A stretch of DNA of 9,443 nt from an uncultured Erysipelotrichaceae bacterium. GTDB taxonomy: Bacteria; Bacillota_I; Bacilli_A; Erysipelotrichales; Coprobacillaceae. Position 1 is the first letter of the stretch. Each line of letters opens with the position of its first letter. Below are positions 1 through 6,894 of the stretch, piece by piece. Location of the stretch: positions 1-9,443 of the forward strand of contig URQL01000056.1 in assembly GCA_900550005.1 (NCBI GenBank). The letters run 5' to 3'. A model generated the notes under the pieces. That model worked only from the letters and a program-made list of their open reading frames with translations, did no database searches and was not told the origin of the DNA. The position numbers were made by a program, and so were the translations under genes.

Positions 1-968
1 TCAGTGATCATTACTTAGAAGAAGAGTATGATTTATCACAAGTTTTATTTGTTGCAACAGCTAACTATTTAGAAAATATTCCAGCACCACTTCGCGATCG
101 TATGGATATCATTCATGTAGATAGTTATACAGAGCAAGAGAAAGCTGAAATTGCAACGCGTTATTTAATTCCACGTCAATTAGAGGCACATGGATTAACA
201 ACTGAGCAATTAACAGTAGCTGATGGTGTTGTTATGGAAATGATTCAATATTACACACGTGAAGCGGGAGTTCGACAGCTTGAACGATTAGTTGGATCAA
301 TTTGTCGTAAAGTAGCTAGAAAATTATTGACTGAAAAGTTAGAAACTGTTCATGTCAACTCAGAAGTGCTTGTTTCATTACTTGGTAAACATAAGTTTAC
401 TCATGGATTAGTGGAACAAGAAGACCAAATTGGAGTGGTAACTGGATTAGCTTATACACAATTTGGTGGAGACATTTTACCAATCGAAGTTAATCATTTT
501 TAAGGATCAGGTAAACTTATCATTACTGGACAACTTGGTGATGTTATGAAAGAATCGGCTTCTATTGCTTTAGACTTTATTAAAGCAAATGCAAAAAAAT
601 ATGGGATTAATGAAGAAGATTTTGATAAACAAGATATCCATATCCATGTTCCTGAAGGGGCAATCAAAAAAGATGGACCAAGTGCCGGTGTCACTTTAAC
701 AACAGCACTTTACTCTGCTTTTACAAATAAACCTGTTCGTAATGACATTGCGATGACTGGAGAAATTACATTACGTGGTAATGTTCTTCCAATTGGTGGA
801 TTAAAAGAAAAATCAATTTCTGCTCATCGTTCTGGTATTAAGAAAATCATTATTCCAAAGGAAAATGAAAAAGATATCGAAGATATCCCAGAAGTAGTAA
901 GAAATGAACTTGAAATTGTTTTAGCGGATCATATCGATACCGTTTTACAACAAGCAATGGCTAAGTAA
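1..968 (+). pseudogene. lon: ATP-dependent protease Lon (LonA), 5'-truncated by window and interrupted by an in-frame stop
   Basis: Lon is a cytosolic AAA+ serine protease that unfolds and degrades damaged and regulatory proteins. Reading from base 3, the visible part begins in the AAA+ module (sensor-1-like stretch VLFVATANYLENIP, then the arginine-finger segment PAPLRDRMDIIHV), followed by the small helical lid and the protease domain. The frame holds one TAA at 501-503, between IEVNHF and GSGKLIITGQLGDVMKES, where Lon homologues normally have a sense residue. Beyond it the same frame continues to 968 with the catalytic serine in GPSAG (codon 681-683) and the catalytic lysine in GGLKEK (codon 810-812), 43 residues apart as in E. 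coli S679/K722. Fragment one ends before the catalytic dyad. Fragment two could start at ATG 546 but has only a weak upstream GGTGAT. No other lesion is seen, so the stop is either recent or a sequencing error. Lon upstream of engB is the usual Bacillus order. Confidence 0.85.
501..503 (+). other. In-frame TAA stop inside lon
   Basis: The codon after IEVNHF is TAA, and GSGKLIITG follows in the same frame with no insertion or deletion. One base change at 501 (from AAA, GAA or CAA) would restore a full reading frame. The local string is five T then two A, so a T/A miscall at a homopolymer junction is possible. TAA is also the natural stop of lon, valS, radC and mreC here, so a reassigned code is unlikely. 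Confidence 0.9.
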
Positions 969-994
969 GGTAGTGAAAACTACCTTACTTTTTT
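963..994 (+). terminator. Rho-independent terminator after lon
   Basis: A perfect 12-bp stem pairs AAGTAAGGTAGT (963-974) with ACTACCTTACTT (979-990), closed by a GAAA tetraloop, and a T tract runs 989-994. The left arm contains the lon stop codon (966-968). The engB ribosome binding site follows immediately, so engB is probably reached by partial read-through or by a promoter inside lon. Confidence 0.88.
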
Positions 995-1007
995 AGGAGG
1001 AAAAAAT

Positions 1008-1598
1008 ATGAAAGTAAACAAAGCTGAATATATGCTAAGTGCAGCTTGGCAGTCTCAATGGCCTGAGGAATCAGTTCCTGAAGTTTGCTTAGCAGGAAGA
1101 AGTAATGTAGGTAAATCAAGTTTCATCAATACGGTCTTAGCACGTAATGGACTTGCAAAAGTATCCAGTACACCAGGGAAAACAAGAACCCTTAACTTTT
1201 ATAATGTAAATGATATTTTACGTTTTGTTGATGTTCCTGGTTATGGTTATGCAAAAGTAAATGATAATATTAAGAAACAATTTGGAGCTATGATTGAAAC
1301 TTATTTGGAAAAAAGAAATACATTAAAATGTATGATTTTAATCGTAGATTATCGTCATAAACCAACGCAAGATGATATCCTAATGTATGAATATGTCAAA
1401 TATTATGATATCCCGGTTATTGTTGTTGCAACTAAAGAAGATAAATTAAAACGTAATGACCTAAAGAAAAATGAAAAATTAATTAAAGATACACTTCATT
1501 TTCATGAAGGGGATTATTTTGTTCGCTTTTCAAGCTTAAATAAAAAAGGAATCGATGAAGCTTGGAACTGCATCGAAACTTTATGTGAACTAGATTAG
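1008..1598 (+). CDS. engB: Ribosome biogenesis GTP-binding protein EngB (YsxC/YihA)
   Basis: EngB is an essential TRAFAC-class GTPase that helps assemble the large ribosomal subunit in the cytosol. The 196-residue length is normal for the family. The GTPase motifs are in order: G1 P-loop GRSNVGKS at residues 30-37, the switch-I threonine in the SSTPGKTRTLNFY stretch (53-65), G3 DVPG at 75-78 followed by the family's YGYAKV, G4 TKED at 142-145, and a G5-like SSL near 176. The start ATG follows AGGAGG (995-1000) at 7 bases. Adjacency to lon is the classical lonA-ysxC arrangement. Terminators lie immediately on both sides, so expression may be largely independent of the neighbours. No anomaly is seen in the protein. 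Confidence 0.96.
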   Translation: MKVNKAEYMLSAAWQSQWPEESVPEVCLAGRSNVGKSSFINTVLARNGLAKVSSTPGKTRTLNFYNVNDILRFVDVPGYGYAKVNDNIKKQFGAMIETYLEKRNTLKCMILIVDYRHKPTQDDILMYEYVKYYDIPVIVVATKEDKLKRNDLKKNEKLIKDTLHFHEGDYFVRFSSLNKKGIDEAWNCIETLCELD

Positions 1599-1614
1599 TC
1601 TAGTTCTTTTTTTT
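1587..1614 (+). terminator. Rho-independent terminator after engB
   Basis: An 8-bp perfect stem pairs GAACTAGA (1587-1594) with TCTAGTTC (1599-1606) around a TTAG loop, followed by eight T (1607-1614). The loop contains the engB TAG stop codon (1596-1598). Confidence 0.85.
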
Positions 1615-1626
1615 ATTCCTTTTTCA

Positions 1627-1638
1627 TATCCTAGGATA
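1627..1638. repeat. 12-bp perfect palindrome before the spoVID-like RBS
   Basis: TATCCTAGGATA is self-complementary and lies directly before the ribosome binding site GGGAGG (1639-1644) of the next gene. It could be a small operator or a chance dyad; nothing else supports a function. Confidence 0.3.
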
Positions 1639-1651
1639 GGGAGGAATAGAA

Positions 1652-2329
1652 ATGCAAAAAATATATTTAGAAAAATTTATTGATCGTAATCATCAAATGA
1701 GTGAACTTGTCAGTATCCATTGTGATGAAGCCATCGATTACAAATTAGAAGAAGCAGGAATGCGTGCCAAAGGACAAATCATCATTACTGGTGATTATTT
1801 AAAGACAGCCAGTAAAGAACGTTTTAATGAAACTTTAGAAGTGGATATTTTAGCACCGTTTGAAAAAATAATCGATCAACATGAATTCAGTATTAAAATT
1901 GAAGATTTCGATTATAAACTGATAAATGGAAATTTATTAGTAACGATTGAAGCCGTTGTTTATGGTGTTGAAAATGGAGAAGATAAACATTATAATGATC
2001 GTTATTTACGCGAAGAGGTCCTTGATCAAGATCTAGTTGAAGAAATAAAAGAAGTACTTGAAAAACCAGCAACACCGTCTGTTCAAAAAGAAGTAAAGGA
2101 AGAGAAAAAAATAAAAGAAGAAAAAGTAAGTGATCAAATCGATGATTTAATTGAAGTGAGTGATCAAGAAGATTTAGTTCCTTACTATGTCCACGTTGTA
2201 GAAGCAAATCAGGATTATACGGCTTTAGAAAACATGTATCATGTTCCTGCTAGTGTGATTAAAAATTACAATCATGACCTTGTTTTACAAGCTGGGGCTT
2301 TAGTTATTATTCCGTATTATTTACCATGA
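1652..2329 (+). CDS. spoVID: SpoVID-like spore coat assembly protein (SPOCS-like domain + C-terminal LysM)
   Basis: SpoVID in Bacillus is the morphogenetic protein that lets the spore coat encase the forespore. Here the 225-residue protein has three parts. An N-terminal beta-rich region (about 1-125) includes KGQIIITGDYL and VDILAPFEKI, which fit the SPOCS domain at the start of SpoVID proteins. A Glu/Lys-rich linker spans about 126-175. A LysM-like module (about 178-223) starts YYVHVVEANQDYTALENMY and ends AGALVIIPYY, the usual LysM shape. There is no signal peptide or membrane segment, as expected for a mother-cell cytosolic protein. It is much shorter than the roughly 575-residue B. subtilis protein, mainly in the linker. 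The strongest support is position: it directly precedes a YsxE-like gene upstream of valS, exactly as in Bacillus. The start is set by GGGAGG 7 bases upstream. It could instead be a generic LysM protein; the gene symbol is by synteny and domain order. Confidence 0.75.
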   Translation: MQKIYLEKFIDRNHQMSELVSIHCDEAIDYKLEEAGMRAKGQIIITGDYLKTASKERFNETLEVDILAPFEKIIDQHEFSIKIEDFDYKLINGNLLVTIEAVVYGVENGEDKHYNDRYLREEVLDQDLVEEIKEVLEKPATPSVQKEVKEEKKIKEEKVSDQIDDLIEVSDQEDLVPYYVHVVEANQDYTALENMYHVPASVIKNYNHDLVLQAGALVIIPYYLP

Positions 2330-3240
2330 AATCCTTAATTGAACAAGAATATGGCCTACATGTTTTAGGTTTAATTAAAGTAAATGAGAAAGTTTATAAA
2401 ATCAAAGCACAAGAAGGTTTTTATGCATTAAAATTTTGTTCATCTTATCTTTTTTACAACAACTATTATTACATTCAAACCTTAAAACTTAATTGTTTTG
2501 TGACGATTTTATTAAACACACATCAATTACCTTTAACGGCCTATCAAAATGGCTATTTTTACTTAATGCCGTGGTATGAAAAAGATCAGGTTCCGATGCG
2601 TGAATTAAAATTAAAATTTTATTTTGAATGTTTATCCTGGATGCATAATCATACCTTTTATAATGTTAAAGTATCTAAAGATTACTATGAAAAACAAATA
2701 CAAGAAATCAAACAAATCATTCAAGAAAGAAAAGATTATTATTTAGAACATCTACAACTTTGTGAAAAAGCATTTGATCGTTCACCTTGGCAATGGATGT
2801 GGCTTATGAATTATTATCGTATCGATCAAAGTTTTAACCTTGCTTTAGAACATTTAAATCATTATCAAGAAGTATGCCAAGATAAACATTATTTGCGTGT
2901 TGCTTTAGTCTACATGAATTTTAATTATCAACATATCTTTTTAAATCAAAAGAAGATCATTTCCATTGGTCGGATGAAAATCGATAGTCCTATTTATGAT
3001 ATTTTTACGATGTATCAAAATTCAACAGATAGTTTATTTGATTTGGATAGTTTATTTCAATTTTATTTACAAAAAATCATTTTACAAGAACAAGAAAAAG
3101 TTTTATTAATGACTTTACTTAGTATTGTACCCGTGATCTCTTTTAAAGGGAAAAACATTGATGTAATTATTCAAATTTCACGTTTACTCTATTATTTAGA
3201 TTCAATAAAACATTTGATTCAACAAATTGATTGCCACTAA
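2326..3240 (+). CDS. ysxE: YsxE/CotS-family spore coat kinase-like protein, apparently catalytically dead
   Basis: The 304-residue protein has the outline of the CotS/YsxE family, spore coat proteins with an aminoglycoside-phosphotransferase-like kinase fold. Visible are VYKIKAQEGFYALKF (a beta2-beta3-like strand pair with candidate ATP-binding lysine K36), YFYLMPWYE (77-85, hinge-like), and a helix FECLSWMHNHTF in the usual 'lakLH' position. The region where these kinases carry HGD...N and a metal-binding D reads VYMNFNYQHIFLNQ (195-208) and then IISIGRMKIDSPIYDIF, so the catalytic Asp and the metal Asp are not evident, while the following PIYDIF landmark is kept. A pseudokinase role is inferred. 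The ATG overlaps the stop of the SpoVID-like gene (ATGA, 2326-2329), so the two are translationally coupled. The protein is rich in Tyr, Phe, Asn and Gln. The order spoVID-ysxE-valS matches Bacillus. Family assignment rests on synteny plus motif shape. Confidence 0.68.
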   Translation: MKSLIEQEYGLHVLGLIKVNEKVYKIKAQEGFYALKFCSSYLFYNNYYYIQTLKLNCFVTILLNTHQLPLTAYQNGYFYLMPWYEKDQVPMRELKLKFYFECLSWMHNHTFYNVKVSKDYYEKQIQEIKQIIQERKDYYLEHLQLCEKAFDRSPWQWMWLMNYYRIDQSFNLALEHLNHYQEVCQDKHYLRVALVYMNFNYQHIFLNQKKIISIGRMKIDSPIYDIFTMYQNSTDSLFDLDSLFQFYLQKIILQEQEKVLLMTLLSIVPVISFKGKNIDVIIQISRLLYYLDSIKHLIQQIDCH

Positions 3241-3250
3241 AACAAAGATA

Positions 3251-3279
3251 TTGACTTTAAAAAAAGATTATGATAGGAT
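3251..3279 (+). promoter_or_regulatory. Sigma-A promoter of the T-box/valS operon
   Basis: TTGACT (3251-3256) matches the -35 consensus at five of six positions. After a 17-base spacer, TAGGAT (3274-3279) matches the -10 at four of six. Transcription would begin near 3286, just before the T-box Stem I. Confidence 0.72.
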
Positions 3280-3285
3280 ACAACC

Positions 3286-3503
3286 ATACAAGCGAGGACC
3301 AGAAGGAGTATTTTATAACTGCTTAAAGAGAGTTTCTGTTGGGTGTGAAGGAACAGTAAGTATAAAAGAAGGTAGTCTGTGAGCTGATTTAGTGAAATCA
3401 AGTAGTTAAATCCGTTTACTGCGTTAAAGTATAGAGGTATAGCAAGGCTATATGAATTAAGGTGGTACCACGTTTATTTCGTCCTTATTAAGGACGTTTT
3501 TTT
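3286..3503 (+). promoter_or_regulatory. T-box riboswitch leader, valine (GTA) specifier
   Basis: T-box leaders sense uncharged tRNA and prevent early termination. In Stem I, the lower helix pairs AGC/GCT and CAGA (3300-3303) with TCTG (3376-3379). The upper helix pairs TTTTATA (3311-3317) with TATAAAA (3361-3367) and ACTG with CAGT (3354-3357). The apical region has AGAGAG (3327-3332). The specifier loop has AGTA (3307-3310) opposite GAA (3368-3370), a typical loop-E arrangement. The 3' side reads GAA-G-GTA-G, which makes GTA (3372-3374) the likely valine specifier; an overlapping GTC at 3375-3377 is less well placed. The T-box is AAGGTGGTACCACG (3459-3472). The antiterminator pairs AAGG and ACG with CGTCCTT (3480-3486), leaving the TGGTACC bulge (3463-3469) whose TGGT pairs with a tRNA ACCA end. 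The terminator is listed separately. Stem boundaries are by eye. Confidence 0.93.
3480..3503 (+). terminator. T-box regulated terminator
   Basis: CGTCCTT (3480-3486) pairs with AAGGACG (3490-3496) and seven T follow (3497-3503). The same left arm is the 3' half of the antiterminator, so the two structures are mutually exclusive, as required for tRNA-dependent control. Confidence 0.92.
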
Positions 3504-3521
3504 ATTTTAAAGGAGGATGCT

Positions 3522-4139
3522 ATGTTACAATTTTTACTACAAATCTTTTTAGGATTTTTAATTGCTTCAATCGTTGTTTCATTTATGAATCAAAAAAAGA
3601 AAAATACGAACCAATTTGATGCTTATCAAGATAAGTTAGCTAAGTATGAAACCGTAAGTAAGGAACAACTTGATCAAGCGAGTAATCAAGAAGCTATTGA
3701 AGCCATGGTTTATCACTTAATTGATCAAGTGGATGGTGATTATAATGATGCTATTAAAACCTTTAATGAACAACAAAAATTAGTCTATTGTGCTTATCAA
3801 TTAAATTTATCTTGTTCATTAAATCGTAATTCAATCAATGATTTTTTTGTAAATGCAAAAGAATTGGTCAAATACGCACCTATTTTATTTGATAATTTAC
3901 ATTTAGATCAAGCAACACAGATTTTTAACGATGCACGTGCACTTTATCTTAAATATGAAGAAGAGTACAAAAAAGATATTGATGAAGTTGTGGATGAATT
4001 AGGAAATGATCAAGAAGAAAAAAGCTTTGTAGATTATTCGAATGAATTAAAAGAAATTTTTAAAAGCGAAGAATATGAACAAGCTTTAGCTTCTTATATT
4101 CGTGAACATTTTGATGATTTAGTAAAGGAGGAGAATTAG
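3522..4139 (+). CDS. Hypothetical membrane-anchored protein co-regulated with valS
   Basis: I do not recognise this 205-residue protein. It opens with one hydrophobic segment (about residues 2-22, LQFLLQIFLGFLIASIVVSF) followed by QKKKN, which predicts a single-pass protein with the rest in the cytosol. The remainder is mostly helical and acidic, especially the last 60 residues (EEEYKKDIDEVVDELGNDQEE). The middle part, YCAYQLNLSCSLN then NDFFVNAKELVKYAPILFDNL, faintly recalls DUF4375/DMP19-type domains, but this is a guess. The start follows AAAGGAGG (3509-3516). It is the first gene after the valine T-box and ends one base before the valS ATG, so both genes lie in one tRNA-Val-responsive transcript. 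The valS RBS (4124-4133) lies inside its 3' end. Confidence 0.85.
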   Translation: MLQFLLQIFLGFLIASIVVSFMNQKKKNTNQFDAYQDKLAKYETVSKEQLDQASNQEAIEAMVYHLIDQVDGDYNDAIKTFNEQQKLVYCAYQLNLSCSLNRNSINDFFVNAKELVKYAPILFDNLHLDQATQIFNDARALYLKYEEEYKKDIDEVVDELGNDQEEKSFVDYSNELKEIFKSEEYEQALASYIREHFDDLVKEEN

Positions 4140-4140
4140 A

Positions 4141-6774
4141 ATGAAAAAAGAATTAGCACCTAAATATGATCATTTAAAAGTAGAAGAAGGAAAATATCAA
4201 GAATGGTTAGACAAAAAATATTTTGAAGCAGGAGATACTTCTAAAAAGCCTTATGCTATCGTTATTCCACCACCTAACGTAACAGGAAAACTTCACTTAG
4301 GACATGCTTGGGATACGACTTTACAAGATATGATCATTCGTTATAAACGTATGCAAGGATACGATGCTTTATGGTTACCAGGGATGGACCATGCTGGAAT
4401 TGCAACTCAAGCAAAAGTAGACCAAAGATTAAGAGAACAAGGAATTTCTCGTTATGATATTGGACGTGAAAAGTTTTTGGAACAAGCATGGGGATGGAAA
4501 GAAGAATACGCTTCTATTATCCGTGCACAATGGGCAAAACTTGGGTTATCATTAGATTACAGTAAAGAACGTTTTACATTAGATGAAGGATTAAATAAAG
4601 CTGTTAGAAAAGTATTTGTTACTTTATACAATAAAGGACTTATTTACCAAGGTGAACGTATTATTAACTGGGACCCTGCACAAAGAACAGCCTTATCAAA
4701 TATTGAAGTTATTCATAAAGAAATTGAAGGGGCAATGTATTATTTCAGATATAAAATTGTAGATAGCGATGAAACTTTAGTTATTGCGACGACACGTCCG
4801 GAAACAATGTTTGGAGATACTGCGGTATTTGTTCACCCAGATGATGAACGTTATCAACACTTAGTAGGTAAAAAAGTAATCAACCCCGCTAATGGAGAAG
4901 AATTACCAATTATGGCTGATGACTATATTGATATGTCTTTTGGTACAGCTGTTATGAAATGTACTCCTGCTCATGATCCAAATGACTTCCAATTAGGGAA
5001 AAAATATGGTATGAAAATGCCAATTTGTATGAATCCTGATGGAACAATGAATGAATTAGCACATAAATATCAAGGAATGGATCGTTTTGAATGTCGTAAA
5101 GCTTTAGTTGAAGATTTTAAAGCTGCTGGTGTAGTAGAAAAAATTGAAAAACATATGCACCAAGTAGGGCACTCTGAACGTAGTAATGCCATCGTTGAAC
5201 CTTATCTATCTAAACAATGGTTCGTTAAAATGAAACCTTTAGCTCAACAATTATTAGATAATCAAGAAACAGATGGAAAAGTAAATTTTGTACCAGAACG
5301 TTTTGAAAAAGTCATTAACCAATGGATGGAAAATATTGAAGATTGGTGTATTTCTAGACAATTATGGTGGGGACATCAAGTACCTGCTTGGTATCATAAA
5401 GAAACAGGAGAAGTTTACGTAGGAGAAGAAGCACCTGCAGATATTGAAAATTACGTACGAGATGAAGACGTATTAGATACTTGGTTTTCAAGTGCTTTAT
5501 GGCCATTTAGTACATTAAACTGGCCTGATGAAAATGCAGATTTATTTAAACGCTATTTTCCAACAGATGTTTTAGTTACAGCTTATGATATCATTTTCTT
5601 CTGGGTAAGTCGTATGATGTTCCAATCTTTAGAATTTACAAAACAAAGACCATTTAAAGATGTTTTGATTCATGGTTTGATTCGTGATGCTCAAGGTAGA
5701 AAAATGTCCAAATCACTTGGAAATGGGGTTGACCCAATGGATGTTATTGATAAATATGGTGCAGATGCATTACGTTTCTTCTTAACGACAAACTCAGCTC
5801 CAGGTATGGATTTACGTTATGAACCAGAAAAAGTAGAATCTTCATGGAATTTCATTAATAAAATTTGGAATGCAGCACGTTTTGTTTTAATGAATACACC
5901 AGAAGATTTAGAATACAAAGATTTATGTTTTGATCATTTAAACATTGTTGATCGTTGGATCTTAACACGTTTAAATCATGTTATTGAAATGGTTAACGAT
6001 CAAATGGACAAATACGAATTTGTTAATGTAGGAACAGAATTATATAGCTTTATTTGGGATGATTTCTGTTCATGGTATATTGAACTTGCTAAAGTAAATT
6101 TAAATTCTGATGATGTAGTAGCTAAAAATGCAACTGTTCATACTTTAGTTTATGTATTAAATGCAATCGTAAAATTATTACATCCATTTATGCCATTTGT
6201 TACAGAAGAAATTTACCAATCGATTCCACATGCAAAATCATCTATCTGTATTGAAGACTGGCCAGTAGTAAATCCAGCATTCAATGATGATACATGTGAA
6301 GAAGGGGTAGCTTATTTAATTGACATTGTTAAAGGGATTCGTGAAATTCGTGCTCAATACACAATTAAAAATGCAAATGAAATTCATTACACGATCTTCT
6401 CTAATGATGCATCTTTAGCTAAATTACTTCAAGCTTACTCACCATACGTTAAAAAATTATGTAATGCTTCATTAGATGAAATTACATCAACATTGCTTAC
6501 AAAAGATGTTGCTACAGCTTTAATCAAAGGTGGAAATCAAATCCAAGTATCGCTAGTTGGTTTAATTGATTTAGAAGCAGAAAAACAAAAATTAGAAAAA
6601 GAATTACAAAAATTAACAGGTGAAATTAAACGTTGTGAAGGAATGTTATCAAATCCTAACTTCGTAGCGAAAGCACCAGAAGCTAAAATTAATCAAGAAA
6701 AAGCAAAATTAGAAGAATACCGTAAAAAATACGAAGCAGTTAATGAACAATTACAACAAATGATTCAAGGCTAA
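4141..6774 (+). CDS. valS: Valine--tRNA ligase (ValRS)
   Basis: ValS is a class Ia synthetase that charges tRNA-Val with valine in the cytosol and hydrolyses mischarged Thr-tRNA-Val. At 877 residues the length is typical. The catalytic signature PPPNVTGKLHLGH is at 43-55 (HIGH variant HLGH at 52-55). The CP1 editing domain contains ATTRPETMFGDTAV from 216 and TPAHDPNDF. WWGHQVPAWY begins at 409, and the second catalytic signature KMSKS is at 521-525. The anticodon-binding helical domain spans about 600-740. The last 70 residues (from about 806, DLEAEKQKLEKELQKL) are the C-terminal coiled-coil arm characteristic of ValRS. The ATG follows AAAGGAGGAG (4124-4133) and comes one base after the preceding stop codon. 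Expression is predicted to rise when tRNA-Val is uncharged, through the upstream T-box. No folC follows, unlike in Bacillus. Confidence 0.98.
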   Translation: MKKELAPKYDHLKVEEGKYQEWLDKKYFEAGDTSKKPYAIVIPPPNVTGKLHLGHAWDTTLQDMIIRYKRMQGYDALWLPGMDHAGIATQAKVDQRLREQGISRYDIGREKFLEQAWGWKEEYASIIRAQWAKLGLSLDYSKERFTLDEGLNKAVRKVFVTLYNKGLIYQGERIINWDPAQRTALSNIEVIHKEIEGAMYYFRYKIVDSDETLVIATTRPETMFGDTAVFVHPDDERYQHLVGKKVINPANGEELPIMADDYIDMSFGTAVMKCTPAHDPNDFQLGKKYGMKMPICMNPDGTMNELAHKYQGMDRFECRKALVEDFKAAGVVEKIEKHMHQVGHSERSNAIVEPYLSKQWFVKMKPLAQQLLDNQETDGKVNFVPERFEKVINQWMENIEDWCISRQLWWGHQVPAWYHKETGEVYVGEEAPADIENYVRDEDVLDTWFSSALWPFSTLNWPDENADLFKRYFPTDVLVTAYDIIFFWVSRMMFQSLEFTKQRPFKDVLIHGLIRDAQGRKMSKSLGNGVDPMDVIDKYGADALRFFLTTNSAPGMDLRYEPEKVESSWNFINKIWNAARFVLMNTPEDLEYKDLCFDHLNIVDRWILTRLNHVIEMVNDQMDKYEFVNVGTELYSFIWDDFCSWYIELAKVNLNSDDVVAKNATVHTLVYVLNAIVKLLHPFMPFVTEEIYQSIPHAKSSICIEDWPVVNPAFNDDTCEEGVAYLIDIVKGIREIRAQYTIKNANEIHYTIFSNDASLAKLLQAYSPYVKKLCNASLDEITSTLLTKDVATALIKGGNQIQVSLVGLIDLEAEKQKLEKELQKLTGEIKRCEGMLSNPNFVAKAPEAKINQEKAKLEEYRKKYEAVNEQLQQMIQG

Positions 6775-6782
6775 AAAAGATT

Positions 6783-6816
6783 AAAGTAGAAATTTGAAAA
6801 AATTTCTACTTTTTTT
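6783..6816 (+). terminator. Strong Rho-independent terminator after valS
   Basis: A 13-bp perfect stem pairs AAAGTAGAAATTT (6783-6795) with AAATTTCTACTTT (6800-6812), with a GAAA tetraloop and a T tract at 6810-6816. It separates the valS operon from the small peptide genes that follow. Confidence 0.92.
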
Positions 6817-6819
6817 AAG

Positions 6820-6850
6820 TTAAACTAAAAAAAATTCAGTATAGTATATA
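6820..6850 (+). promoter_or_regulatory. Possible promoter for the double-glycine peptide genes
   Basis: Just after the valS terminator an AT-rich stretch contains TATAGT (6840-6845) and TATATA (6845-6850), either a plausible -10. The best -35 candidates, TTAAGT (6815-6820) and TTAAAC (6820-6825), are weak and 19 bases away from those boxes. A promoter is expected here because a strong terminator precedes the genes, but the exact elements are uncertain and may need an activator. Confidence 0.4.
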
Positions 6851-6876
6851 TAGGGGCAGCTTGAAGGGTGATTGAA

Positions 6877-6894
6877 ATGAGGTTAAGTAAATGA
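6877..6894 (+). CDS. Possible five-codon leader ORF overlapping the first peptide gene
   Basis: ATG AGG TTA AGT AAA TGA encodes MRLSK and ends in a TGA that overlaps the ATG of the first peptide gene (ATGA, 6891-6894). It has its own SD-like GAAGGGTG about 7 bases upstream. It could couple translation into the downstream gene, or the ATG may simply be part of the ATGAGG that serves as that gene's RBS. There is no independent evidence that it is translated. Confidence 0.25.
   Translation: MRLSK

Noticed and set aside
501..503. TAA recoded as a sense codon
   Set aside because: TAA ends several intact genes here (valS, radC, mreC, lon itself), so a changed genetic code does not explain the internal stop.
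500..694. Minus-strand ORF of 64 codons
   Set aside because: It lies opposite the conserved Lon protease domain, has no RBS or family resemblance, and its composition is a shadow of the lon codons.
1605..1640. Possible sporulation (sigma-E) promoter before the SpoVID-like gene, with CATATCCT as -10
   Set aside because: No matching -35 lies at the right distance because that region is the engB terminator T tract. The match is too weak to annotate.
2127..2180. Imperfect repeat of VSDQ..DL in the SpoVID-like linker
   Set aside because: Two loose copies in a low-complexity acidic linker are not enough to call a repeat.
1893..2207. Minus-strand ORF of 104 codons rich in Leu, His and Gln
   Set aside because: It is the reverse reading of the Glu/Lys-rich linker of the SpoVID-like gene. 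The Leu runs come from CTT opposite GAA/AAG codons.
3375..3377. GTC as the T-box specifier
   Set aside because: It overlaps the start of the lower Stem I helix and is followed by a pyrimidine. GTA at 3372-3374 fits the GAA-N-NNN-R layout better.
6877..6894. The mini-ORF peptide MRLSK is identical to residues 2-6 of pneumococcal CSP-1
   Set aside because: A five-residue match is expected by chance, and the frame differs from peptide A. I give it no weight.
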